Below are positions 52,351-63,953 of a DNA stretch of 64,000 nt, piece by piece. The position numbers and the translations under genes are program-made. A model generated the notes under the pieces. That model was given only the letters and a program-made list of their open reading frames with translations. It was not told the origin of the DNA and did not search any database. The number at the start of each line of letters is the position of its first letter. Positions within the stretch are counted from its first letter, which is position 1. The DNA comes from Onchocerca volvulus (lineage: Eukaryota > Nematoda > Chromadorea > Rhabditida > Onchocercidae), in contig HG738137.1 in the NCBI GenBank assembly GCA_000499405.2, positions 27,525,756-27,589,755 on the forward strand, given 5' to 3'.

Positions 52351-53012
52351 AAATATCTTTCTTCTATTTTTTTAGCTTTTACTTTTATGAAATCCGATTT
52401 TCTTCTATTTTTTCAATTTTTTTTCGACTTTTTATTTCTTTTATTTTTTTAGCTTTTACTTCCATGAAATCCGATTTTCTTCAGGATAGAGAGATGTGCG
52501 GAAGAAGGAGAATGAGAGAAAAAGGGACAGAGAGATGCACGGAAAAAGGAGGATGAGAGAAAAAGGAAGGCGGGGTCAATAAACTCCGCCTCCTCACTTA
52601 TTTTTAGTTGTCACGTACGTGACACCTGAAAAAATGTAACCATATTTACTTATAAAGAAAGTCGGTTGGAGTACAAGGTTGTCTCAAAATTTGAAAAAAA
52701 TCGGTTGAGAATTTACCAGAGATCGGGCGTAGGTAACAGGTAGCATTTACATTTTTATTTATTACAAGACAAGATAAAAGATAATGATAATAAATATTCA
52801 AAAACATGCACGTATTCGAATGCAGCGTTGTATTAGAATTTCAGAGCAATGGTGAAGAATTTTCCGATATCTAATATTTTGAATTAATATAGATAAGATG
52901 CGTGCTGAATGTCTTTTCGGACATTTAAGATTTTGAACAAACGAACACTGACATTTTTATTTATTTAGACTTGCTGGAGCTAGACACGCGAAGCGTGGCC
53001 GGTCCAGCTAGT

Positions 53013-54769
53013 TTATATGAATAAGAAAGTATTTTAGTTTGTCGGAATTATTCCGAAACAAATCGTTATCAAATGGATTTCAGTAGAAATTGGAAGTTCA
53101 TTTCGTGTTTTTAGGATATGATCGAATGTTTCAGAATATTGGTAAATAGCCGGAAAGCAAATTTCATAAAAGATCTGTATCTAAATGATCGAATGGTTAA
53201 ATTCAAGTGGAAGCATATGAATAAAATACTTTTTTCGAAATGGAAAAAGAAAACGTTTATAGGATTTTGACAAAGTGATAATTCATGTTTAACGGAAAAG
53301 AATTCAATCAAAAATTCCAAATATGCACTGTCAACGAGAAACATGTAGAAAAATAACCATTCTCACTATTAACATCATATTCTTTTTAGTGCAATAGTAT
53401 CACCAGGTTTACTATTTACAAGCATAAAAATGTAATTTTTCTAATTTTTGCATCTCCCTACGTTTTCATCGTTACATTTGCTAATAATATCAAAACAGCC
53501 GAAAATGGTTCGTTAAAGCTTCATTGTTTTTCATATTATTTTTTGACGAAAGCGTCGAAAATGAGAAATGTAGTGATCGGTCAATTGAAATTGACAATCG
53601 CTAAGCACAATCATCGAAATTGATTTTCTTATAACTCACTGAAAATTATCGGTGTGCGCTGTATTAGTCATTCTATGATAATTCGACGTTTGAAGCAAAT
53701 TAGAAAGATAAACAAATTTAATAAATGAATATTTATAAGTTATCAGATAAAACCTTAGTGCATTTCTTCCTTTTTCTCTTCATCTTCAAGAATAGCATAA
53801 CATGACTATTTACAATTGTATGTTGTTAATTAAGATCTAAGGTCAAGAATCAAAGTTAACAATAAATAACAAATTTGATTAGAATTGTTATTTAGACTTA
53901 AATTGGATTTGAAGCATTATTAATTTTTTCGAAATTTCAAGGAAATCATATCTAATGGCCAAAATACTACTGCTTTCAAATTTTTCGAGAAAATTTTCGA
54001 TATGTAACGAAAATACTTTTACTCAATCTTGAGGAACAATTCTGTCTGCATAAAAAGTTGACTCGAAATTTATGCAAATTTCTTGCTTGAAAGGATCAGT
54101 AAACAATATATATATTTGCTGTGAATTCATTTGAAAATAAAATAGAGCAAAGGATTGCAAATCGAACGCAATGCTTCCAACTTCGATATCACAGGAAGTG
54201 AAAGTGTCGAATGGGAAGAAAGGTATAAATTAAAGTATCAAATATTTCAGCATGGTATTTTTAATGTAAATTGGGAATTATTGATTGAAATTCACTCTTA
54301 AAATTTAGAACAAATTCTATCACTAATCATTGTGCTTGATATCACCCAATTTTTCAAAGTTTCGAATCGAAATTCCAGAACTTTTAGGGCAATCAGTGTA
54401 TTCTTCCCATTACTATCAAAATTGTGCAAACTCTTTTTCCGTAAAAATTGACGAATTCTCAATTTTACTCACTAAATTAATCAGGCCGTAGGTCCTGAAA
54501 ATAATTCTCCAGTGTTGATATGATGAAGAAATTGCTGTATGCGAGCTAAATTTATTAGAATTCCAGTACTTCCAAATTTCTTCAAAATTCCAAATTTTAC
54601 TAGAATTCCAGAATTTCTAGATTCTATTGAAATTCCCAAACTTTCAGGATGTTTAATGAAGTATGCTTTGAGTTAGTAATACATTTGTAGGCCATATAAA
54701 TCAACTAATTTATCGAATGACATACGATAAAAGTTTTAGTATATAACTTTGAGGAATTTTTTGTGTCAG
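53013..54769. other. Region between Helitron and membrane gene; second half is duplicate copy B
   Basis: 53013-53990 shows no supported gene. From about 54000 to 55160 it matches copy A (39405-41780). The missing 5' exon of the membrane gene may lie here or further upstream, but no ATG exon ending in the required phase was found. Confidence 0.55.
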
Positions 54770-55160
54770 GATTTCGAGCATATTTGAATAATACCGTTGT
54801 TGGCCAAAGAATTGCGAATGGTCAAGTTTATAGGCTAGCAAACTGGACATTATTTGACTGGGCCATTTCCTTCCAGGTGAAATTACCATCTTCTTTCATG
54901 AAATTAAAAAAGAGAGAAGGAGCCGGACTGAAGTTTTATATTTCAATAAGACAAAAGAGTTCATACTTCATGGGAAATACTAGGAATTCTAATTTAAATA
55001 GGCAATAATTTGTTAATTACCACTAATTAGATTACCTGTACCTAACGATTATAAATTATTTAATTATTTTGTTAATAATTTCAGATTACTATTATCGTAC
55101 TTTATATATTAAGTGCATTGGCAGTAAGTATTGTTGAATATTTGAATCCATGGCCTATGC
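54000..55160 (+). repeat. Duplicate copy B (intact partner of 39405-41780)
   Basis: Uninterrupted version of the duplicated segment. Its right part includes exons 54770-54876 and the start of 55085-55223 of the membrane gene, which stay open here. Confidence 0.9.
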
Positions 55161-56932
55161 TACTTATGGCTTTAATTTTATTTATTCCCATTTTTCCAAT
55201 ATTCTATTCCAATCAACATGAAGGTAAATTAATAAAGTTTACAGCCAAGTAAACAGATCGATAAATTATTGCTTATCAGATATTGTATGAATATGAAGAT
55301 AAAAAGAATGAAAAGCAAGAAAATGATTTTAAAATTTTTGGAATAATTTTAAAAATTTTTGAAATTTTATAGAAAATTTGAAATTATTTGGTTCGATACA
55401 ATTAATATGTGGTTTTGTTGAATTATTTTGGTCTAGTTGTGTTATACTTGAAATGCATTATCATTCTAACGATTGGCGTGTATATTTCACCATGTTTACC
55501 GTATATTGGCAGGTTAAAAAGAAAACAAAAAATTTTTCTTTTTTTTTCTTCTTTTTCAAAATAAAAATATCAATTAGAGAAAGATTGAGAATTTTTGAAA
55601 TTATTTAAAAAGATCACAATATCGGTTGAAATTATTTTCTGCTTTATTCTGATGCTGTTGATTAATCCAGAAAAGTTTGATAGTTTGGCAGGATTAGCCA
55701 TATTTTTCAGTTCGATAAAAGTTGTATAGCAATAAAAATAACTTTCTCATCTGAAAATCTGAAAAAAAATTTTCAGTTTATGTCAGTAATTTTAATATCA
55801 ATAAAATGTTCATTACTGAAAAAAATCATAAATGGTCAAAAAAAATTGATAAGCTTTGAGAAGAGCATTATCGCTGAATCAGAACCTTGTAAGTTTTGAT
55901 GTTAAAAGTAAAAAAAATAGGATTTAATTTTGATTTATTAATATAAAATGATCGCAGAAATAATCATTTCATTGTTTTCGCTTGTTTATGATAATCGAAG
56001 AATTAGTAATACGAATTAGAATATTACTTAAAGTTATCAAAATTAATTTTCATTGAATTTTATTTTTACTTTTTTCTTTTCTTCTTTCTTTTTAAAAGGA
56101 GTGAATTTTACAGCAAGTTGTAGTGTTGATTTACGTCCAGCAAAACTTCGTTCAATTTTAAATTTCGAAAAGCAACGTTTAGATGAACGAAGAAAACGAC
56201 GAGAAGAAAGGTGAAAGATATTAATTATGAAAATTATTCTTTGAAAAAAAAAAATCGAGAAGAAAGGTAAAAATATTAATTATGGAAATTATTCCTTAAA
56301 AAAAAAAATAAATCTAAGAGGAAGAATAATACAATATTCAAATTTAGAAATTAATTTCAAATTTTTATCAAAATTTAATGAATTAATATTTTTTTTCAGA
56401 TTAAAAAAAGAAGAATGCGACAAACATTCCAAAGAGTCTAACGATAGCATAAAACAGCGTAATTTTATTTTAAAGAGGAGAAACAATTTAATTTTAAATA
56501 ATAGGAATAACAATAACAGTTTGAAGTTTTACAAAGGGACCAGTTTCAGCACATTAATTTTAAGATAAAACCTGGTATGTCGTATTTTTCGACACGCTAA
56601 AAATGAACAGATCATTCAAAGACTAATTAATAACTAAATAAAATTAATTAATAACTCAATAATTTTTGCAGTGAAAGTAAACAATTCGCAAACTATAAAA
56701 AATGTCGCAGAGATGGCTGCCAACAAAACGTCAGATCTGAGCACTGTCAAGAAGCTGGAAGATAAAGTATTACTATTTCGTTAAAAATTTTAATTAAACA
56801 CAAAAATTTCCGATTAATTTTTATATAATTACAGATTTAAAAATTTGAAAATATTTTCACAAATTTTATTAAAATGAATCATGCATTCATAATGTTTTAC
56901 AGTATGAAGAAAACGAAAAGGGCGAGAAATGA
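54770..56932 (+). CDS. Unidentified multi-pass membrane protein with basic/charged C-terminal tail, 5' end not found (334 codons seen)
   Basis: Nine exons join in phase: 54770-54876, 55085-55223, 55373-55512, 55613-55720, 55777-55888, 56114-56210, 56400-56575, 56672-56766, 56903-56932 (TGA). The first needs one base from an upstream exon I could not locate. Four hydrophobic segments appear: IIVLYILSALAV, PWPMLLMALILFIPIFPIF, SIQLICGFVELFWSSCVILE, VEIIFCFILMLLI; a fifth (SVILISIKC) is weaker. The C-terminal half is hydrophilic: a Lys/Arg/Glu-rich probable coiled coil (EKQRLDERRKRREERLKKEE), an Asn-rich stretch and a charged end, EENEKGEK. The four-helix layout loosely recalls Jagunal or Vps55/LEPROT proteins, but no diagnostic motif supports either. 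A broken paralogue lies at 41.1-41.7 kb. An alternative end is the in-frame TAG at 55727-55729 if exon 4 is not spliced, followed at once by AATAAA. Confidence 0.68.
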
Positions 56933-58489
56933 ATTGGCGAAAAATAATCTTAAAAATATTGATTTCATTTTCAATTTATGAAATAGCAAAATAGTGATCG
57001 TTGATATTTTAATCACTAAATTAAATCGAAATTTCGCAGGCTGATGTTGCAAAAAGATTCAAAGTCAAAGAATGATTCTCTGATAAAAATTCGGTTGAAA
57101 TCGAGTAAAAATCCAATACTACTTTATATTATATTTCATGTAGGAATTAATTTCTTGAAATTAAGAATCGTATGAAAGTTCAAATTGCTCAAATTTTCGT
57201 TATTATTCGAAAATTTCTGGCTTAGTGATTGAATGAAATTTAAAAAATAGTTAAAATTTTAATGTTTTGTGGATAATTCAAATTTAAGAAGCAATCTTAG
57301 GATAGATATTGAAAAATGGAAAAGTTTTGTTGATAAATGGTATGAATCGATCTTATTAAATTGTATATCTGCATGTTATTTTGTGAAGAAAAAATAAAAT
57401 TCTATATAAACAATGGTAGTTGGAAATTTTCATGGATTAATTAATTAAAATTGATTTTAAATACATTAAAAATTTAGAAATATATGCTAGAATGCATAAA
57501 GCCCCTTATTTTGGCGTGTTTGAAATTACTTAAGAAATTTGAAAATATTAAAATTAGAGTAAAAAAGTTTCAATTTCAACTTCCTGCTATGACATAATTA
57601 TCAATGAAATTACAAAGCTTGAAAAATATTCGTTCATTTTATCATTTATATTTGAATGCATGACAAAAATGAACTTTGTCGATCCTTCTTTTTTTTTAAA
57701 AAAATGAAATAAAAAAAAATTGTTTTGAATCAAAAGAACAACAATAGCTTTCTTTTTTTTTAATCTTGGCAATATTTCAATATTAATGTTATTATTGTTA
57801 TTATCAAATGAAATTATGCATATTTTAGTGGTAAAAGTGATCAAAATAAACAGCTAAATGCTACATTTTTCATTTGGTAAAATCAATATCATTTTATTAA
57901 ATTCCGTTCTTTATTTTAAAAAAACTAGATTCCATATATTTGAATCTATACATTTTGGTTTATATTTTTTTGTTTTCAGTTTTAAAAAAATTCCGAAAAA
58001 ATTTGAAAATCAAGTTTTTCAAAATTATTTTGGCATTTTTGAAACTGTTTAAGAAAATTGAAAATACTGGGAAAAAATTAATACAATCTGTTTATGCTAA
58101 ATAAAGTTTATTAAGAGATTATGAGAATGTTGATATTGGATGAAAGTTATAAATCTCGACTTTAACCGGAAATATTCAAAAAAACATAAGTAGCAAGAGA
58201 TTAAGTAACTTTCATACTAATGAAATGGAACAAGTAAAAAAATTATGATACGAATGATAAAAATTAGCAATGCTGTTGCTAATCTTTGTGTTTATTTTGG
58301 TTTTTTTTTTCCTGAAAAACTTCCGTAAATTTCGAGAAAATTAATTCCACAACCTTCATTTCTTGGGGCATAATAATGTAATGTTATTATTTCAAATTTT
58401 ATCGCAAAATTTCTTCATTAAAGATAAATGTTAAGAAGATAAAGATGATATTATATTAGAAAAAGCGACTCAATAATTCTTCTTCCATA
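56933..58489. other. Intergenic region between convergent membrane-protein and phosphatase genes
   Basis: Holds the 3' ends of both genes. The DNA is AT-rich with several A- and T-runs. No supported coding sequence is seen; the small ORFs are low complexity. Confidence 0.55.
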
Positions 58490-60958
58490 TTATTTTGACA
58501 CAACTTTTCCATGTTTCATCGATGGACGAAGAATCTGAAAGAAACAAAATTTTGAAATTGGAAATTTGAACAAAAGACGATTAAAGCGTAAAAACTAAGT
58601 AAATTTAAGGAAATTAAGAAGTAAGAATTATTTGAAGAGCTGATTTGATTCAAATTTCAAAGCAAAATCGACCAGTTTAAATATATTTTTAATGATTTGA
58701 TTAAACAAAAAAAAAAAAAAAAAAATGAGGACTTGAAATGTGCAAACAAGTGATTCATCCACATTCATCATAGCAGCTGCATTATCAAATTGTCCACAAT
58801 AATGAGGAGCAGAAAATATTGTCACCAATTTACGATTCGCAAAAAATTCGTAACCATCCTGTAGAAAAAATCCCTTTTTTTTTAATCAATTTAAATTGAT
58901 AATTTAAATTAATCTTAAACCAAAGGAATATTTGGGTATTTAATGCTAATTTAAATTGCTATTCATTTCATCAACAATTGATAATCCTTAAATTTCGTCA
59001 TTTGTAAAAAAAAAAGTTTTTTTTTCGCAACAATTTAAGTATCATTTGTTTTTATAAAATAAATAAATAAATAAATTTTGTAATAAATTTTACTTGAACA
59101 ACTTGATGAGCACGAGCAATCAAATCTATGTCTAATTTTTGACACATTTCAATGACAACATCAGCACCAAATGTATACGATAATCCACGATTGTTTGCCT
59201 GCCATCCTTTTGAAGATGAATCTGGATCCGACCTGTAAAAGTTCATTTTACAATTATTTATTAGCATACCTGTTGAGGAGAAGTAAGAGCTACTGGATCG
59301 ATATTCAAGTCGTGGAATTTACGATATAGATTTATTTTCAAATAATGAAATTCAAATTTTGTTTAAATTTTACAAATTTTAGAAATTGCATGCATAACAT
59401 ATGGAGAACTTTTGTATGTATTTTCCGACTACTAATTAGGAATAATTAAGGAATAGAAACCACAATAAATCAATGTGAATGGATGGATTTGGAGGATCGA
59501 TAGGTCGAGTAATCTGTCGAAGTTGATTGATACTTTTCAATTGCGGTGATAGACCACCATGCATGCATAAAATTTTACCGGCAATTAGGCATGTAAATGG
59601 CATTGCATTGAATACTTCCTAGAAGTAAATAGTAAATTTGAAAAATTAGAATTGAAAAACAAAAGGAAAGCAAGATAACTACTTAAGTTTGAAGTAAATC
59701 GAACAAACTGAAACTTCATTAAAAAGTTTGGGATTCACGTAGACACTCATAAATTTAGATTCTAAAAAAATGATTCATGCAGTACATTGCAAATATTACA
59801 ACCCTTCAAATGCCTCAGATCTGATCACTATATAGAAAAAATACTGAAGCTAAATTGTTACAGTATTATAGTGAAACTGTTGCAGTATTATATTATTTTC
59901 GAAAAACTGTTAAAAGTTGAATGAAATTAATTTTATTTAAATCAAATTTATGAAATTTTAAATGATGAAAATGAATAAAAGTTTTGAGAGAACCTGAAAT
60001 GTTTGCCATAGCCGTACACTTTGATAACGACGATTACATTCTTCGAAGAAGCCATAGACTCGATTGATAACACTACATTCATGATTACCACGAAGTAGGA
60101 AAAAATTCTCCGGATATTTTGCCTCAAAAAAATTTGTTAATTGCAATTAAAAAATTGAGCTAAATTATTCGATCGAAAATTTTGAATCAAAACATCTTAT
60201 GACAGTCATCATTATGGCATTAATTGTAATCATGAATATGCCAACTATATGATCAAATATTAAAGAAATTTATTTTCATTGGAATGGATCGATTGTGAAT
60301 ACTTTGTAACAAAGAAGAAGAGATATAGTTTCGAGATTTTGTCTTCCACGATCAACATAATCGCCGAGAAATAAATAATTGACAAAAGGTGGAAAGCCTC
60401 CACGATCAAATAATCGAAGTAAATCTACAATTAAATTAAATTCTAATCGTAGTAATAATTTCTCGACTAAAAATTCTATCATTAGAGAAATTATCATTAG
60501 AAGGAAATACAAGATTAATGTATATCTTATAGTATTGATAAAGAAATGAAACTTCGTATTTACAAATAGCGCATTATGCAGTAATCTTACGAGAAAACAA
60601 ATATGATCTGATGGTGATTTGGCTGGAAAAAAAAAAGCAATTTTTTTAAGTTCTGAAGTCGATAAACTACAAGCAATCAATTAATATAATTAAGATTTCA
60701 TTTGACTCATGTATCATAATTAAATTAATTAAATTGGATCCAAAACAATTAACCTGCATATTGGCCATGTATATCGCCGCAAATTCGAATTGGTGGATCA
60801 ATTTCAATCAGTGAATTTTGCGACAAGAAAACCTCCTTAGCTAATGCGCATAAATGCATAATTTCTTGCTCTTTAACACTTTTCGTCAAACTACATCCTG
60901 GGCTGCCAACATTCAACAACTTGCAAATTAAATCGTCCAAGTCTAACTTCTGCGCCAT
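58490..60958 (-). CDS. PP1-type serine/threonine protein phosphatase catalytic subunit, 307 aa, 7 exons
   Basis: Exons from the 5' end: 60754-60958, 60303-60424, 59994-60122, 59461-59618, 59094-59232, 58733-58858, 58490-58534, all in phase. The ATG follows a CTATTAG acceptor, fitting SL trans-splicing. The metallophosphatase core is complete: [25 protein letters not shown] and ARAHQVV supply the two-metal site and phosphate-binding Arg/His. Sequence such as [12 protein letters not shown] and [14 protein letters not shown] is PP1-like rather than PP2A or PP2B. It is a divergent member: the loop usually written SAPNYCGEFDN is [11 protein letters not shown], and the tail [14 protein letters not shown] is short. 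Nematodes have many such PP1-like genes, often germline or sperm enriched; that expression is inference here. Confidence 0.93.
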
Positions 60959-63239
60959 ATCTAATAGTTTATCAATGTTAATGTAATACTAATTTAAGTA
61001 CTAATTTCATTGCATCTAAATCAGTTTCTAAAACTTTGGTTTATTCATTTCAAACTTAGATTTCAATTTTCATTTATCGGTATTTATCAATTCTTTTCTT
61101 CAAAGATATTTTTCTATTTTTTTTTTTTTAAAGCAGCATTGTTTCCCATTTTTTCAATTTATCTTTCCATTATATTTTTCCAAGAAGAAATAAAATAAAA
61201 AGTAGAAACAATATTCTCGACAAAACAAGAAATAGGAAGAATATTATGAAAGAAGAATTAGACTGCTCCAAAGATGTCGCAAGAAAGCAAATGAATGAAT
61301 CTTCACCAGAAAGAACAACTGCTCGAATGCTTACAAAAACATGAACTGAAAATGAATGAATAATTTCATTCAATTTAAAGTTTTTTGAGAATATATGCTA
61401 AATTTTCGAAGTATATTAAAATATATTAATGGAATAATTTGGAAAAAGTAAAATAAATAAAATAAGTGATATTTTCAATAACTGTTAGAAATTAAAATTA
61501 ATTTTACAAGCAAATTATCCTCAATGATTATCAATCCCAAATATCAATCGCATATTTTTCGAGAGTAAAAAAAGCATGCATAATGGAAGAGAGAAAGAGA
61601 AATTCAATTTCAAATTGATTCACTTCTTCAGCCAATTTAGTCAATTTTCAGTTTTTTAAAATCCGCTAATCTTCTTCGATTATATTGAATCAGAATTGTT
61701 GAAGTTTTAAATTATTATTAAAAAGCATTGAATGCTACAAGCAAGTGCAATCGATTATTCTCATAAAATATTCTGTTTTGAAATTAAATAAAGTACCATA
61801 AATAATGATTATTAATGATGATTACATTGTTGGTTTGATTGTCGAGAATAAATAAATATTTGAAGTCTTGCTGAATTTCTTCCATATAAATTATATTTTT
61901 TCTTGCCTTTTTTTTGATTCTCTCGTAATTTTTATATTATTTCTTCTTTTAATTAATTTTTTATCAAAATACTCGTGATAAATTAATGCAATCAAGATTT
62001 TGTATTCTCTCATTAATAAATTATACTATTATATTAATTACATTAATACATTGCTATTTAAAATTTGAAATTAAGATATTAATATATTCTGGCAAAAAAA
62101 CTTGACGAGAAAAATTCGAAAAATTGTTAAAATTATTGACATAGTTCCAGGAAAACATCGTCTGCAATATCAAACGCTACAATGCTAAGTTGAAGAAATA
62201 AAACAGTCATGTAAGTTTAACAATTTTTCGTTTTAAAATGGTAACATAACAACGGCTTGATAATTATTTCGGGATTCGCCCGGTCGAGGATGACCGGATT
62301 TTCTTCTTCGGGAAAAGTAATTATCAATAATTTCTCTATTAATTCAAATACCAATCAAATCTTAAAACTGTTCAAAGAGCATTGAAGCAGACTTTTGTTT
62401 GAGATTTAAAACATAAATATTATTTTAAATTGTTTTGAATATTTCTTAAAATATTGTTACTCTAGGCACTTAGATATTACCAATCCTTGATAACATCATT
62501 CATTCCAATACATCAAACGATGTTAAGCTTAGCTTGATGAATACGAAACTAAATCCCATCTATTTCAAATATCATATTTTAAATTTGAGAATTTCTTTGT
62601 AAATTCCAATAAATGTGGGCAATCAATACGTTTATACCCCGTCAAAACGCACTTCATATCCCGAATGACCTTTCATTCCCTCAAGTCTCATCCTATCCTC
62701 AACGAGGAAAACTTTTACAGAGAGCATACATTGCATATCTTGTTGCATGCTACATTAAATGAAATATAATAGTTTGTCCCGGAGAGTTTATGGGTTCAAA
62801 TAAATAGTTAAGGTGAAGATTGGATGTTAGTTTTATAAGATTTGACAAATTGGAAAGAGAAGGCGACATAGAAGTATTAGTCAATTTCATGTTTATTAAC
62901 CGACTTTATACTTATTAGTCAATTTTATTCCTAAAGGATTATTTCCCCCATTTTCGGATAATTACTATAATTTCAAATGAAACTTTGTGAAAACGATTTT
63001 ATTTATGGACTTTCAAGTTCGCGTTTCTAAATGGTTCATAGAAATCTTCTTGTATTCCTTCCACTCTTCTTTTGGCATGCTTTATTTTGAAATTTCTCTA
63101 TTGCAAACATAGGAAATGTCTCATTTATTTATTATTGATGGTAAGACGATTTCATTCCATGTGTTAATGGCTCTCTCTGTTAACTTTATCTTGTTCAGAA
63201 ATTCATCGCGCATAGTCTTTGTTGTTTAGTATTTCAGGT
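60959..63239. other. Intergenic region with one GC-rich foldable element
   Basis: About 2.3 kb between divergent genes. Apart from the structured element at 62257-62327 it is AT-rich and shows no supported gene. Promoters of the phosphatase and of the right-edge gene should lie here. Confidence 0.5.
62257..62327. other. 71-nt GC-rich inverted-repeat element (possible structured RNA or foldback element)
   Basis: A 13-bp outer stem (TTGATAATTATTT with AAGTAATTATCAA, one G-U/mismatch) encloses a 45-nt core far richer in G+C than its surroundings. The core offers hairpins CGGG-ATTCG-CCCG, GGTC-GAGGAT-GACC (extendable to CCGGTC/GACCGG, competing with the first) and TTTTC-TTCTTC-GGGAAAA. It is not a tRNA: no box A/B or T-loop sequence. 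I do not recognise a known ribozyme or snRNA consensus. Confidence 0.5.
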
Positions 63240-63243
63240 TCTC

Positions 63244-63953
63244 ATGGCAGAATCTTCGCGCATCTCTTTTATTTGTGGTTATGTATTTGGTAGGGCGATT
63301 CAGAGTACATCATTGGCAACAAATTTAAGTCTTTGCCAAAAAAATCGTCAATACTGCACTATTCGTTCATCGTTAGAATCTGTAATCTTTTTTATTATTT
63401 GCAAATAAAAATGGATAATATCAATATAAATATTTTTCTTTTTGAGTATACTGAAATATTTACATGTTCTTTACTTCTAAAATTCTTATTGACAGTAACA
63501 TTGTTTAATCTGAATCAAATTTCAGTTTCATCCACTTTTTTAAAAATAAAGTTCCGCTTTATTAATTTAATTCATTTGCTTCAAAGTATTTAGATAGGAA
63601 GTCCGGCAGCACATTTTATCGAAATTATAGATTAGGAGAAAAACTTTCAAGTATAGTTCCAAAGAAGCAAAGTTTTCCACTTTTTGCAGAAAAATGAAAT
63701 TGCTGTAACGATACCTCGTGCTCTGCGGCCTTCACCTCGCTTGATCGCGAAATCTGAAAATAACAATATATTTTTACGCCTTTTACTAGAACTAGAATTA
63801 CTATTTGGAGTTGATAAAGCAAGGTTACCGACTTCTTTCACAGATAACGATTGGATGAAATATATCCGAATGACAAGTATTATTGAAAGATGCTGCTATT
63901 TGCATCAAGTTTATGAAAATAGGAAAGAAATTGAAGAAAAACATGAAATAAAG
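63244..63953 (+). CDS. 5' part of a probable mitochondrial protein (134 codons), runs off the window
   Basis: Exon 1 (63244-63381) starts five bases after a TATTTCAG acceptor, so it is probably trans-spliced. It encodes MAESSRISFICGYVFGRAIQ and so on, rich in Ser/Arg/Thr with few acids, like a mitochondrial targeting peptide. Exon 2 (63690-63953) continues in phase: KNEIAVTIPRALRPSPRLIA, then a Leu/Glu helix, FTDNDWMKYIRMTSIIERCC and a charged end EEKHEIK at a GTAGGC donor. The rest lies beyond base 64000. The W-x(n)-S-x-x-x-R helix pattern followed by a charged helix loosely recalls the N-terminal region of mitochondrial RNase P protein 1 (TRMT10C), but this is a guess. A minus-strand ORF over the same bases is a shadow. 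Confidence 0.65.

Larger units (their letters stand above)
49167..53012 (+). mobile_element. Helitron locus with plus-strand 5' TC end and 3' CTAG end, internally inverted
   Basis: The plus-strand left end is A|TCTATATAAATAAAAATG. The right end has hairpin CACGC-GAA-GCGTG, then GGCCGGTCCAGCTAG|T, matching Helitron rules (5' TC, hairpin, 3' CTRR, insertion between A and T). Inside, the same ends recur inverted: a minus-strand 5' end (TCTTGTAATAAATAAAAATG) near 52769 and a minus-strand 3' region at 49735-49990 (CACGC-TTC-GCGTG read on plus). Left 49167-49440 is the inverse of about 52490-52769, and 49735-49990 of about 52800-53012. GC content is clearly above the flanks. The body holds a helicase pseudogene. 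A nested or head-to-head double Helitron explains it. Confidence 0.85.

Noticed and set aside
54770..55729. Jagunal or Vps55/LEPROT identity for the membrane protein
   Set aside because: Helix number and length fit loosely, but no diagnostic motif was seen and the extra C-terminal exons do not fit.
62257..62327. tRNA, hammerhead or HDV-like ribozyme for the 71-nt element
   Set aside because: No tRNA box A/B, no CTGATGA/GAAA hammerhead core and no HDV-like fold recognised on either strand.
63625..63841. Minus-strand ORFs over the right-edge gene, with tiny GT...AG intervals
   Set aside because: The implied introns would be about 25 bp, too short for nematodes, and the plus strand gives a clean two-exon gene in phase.
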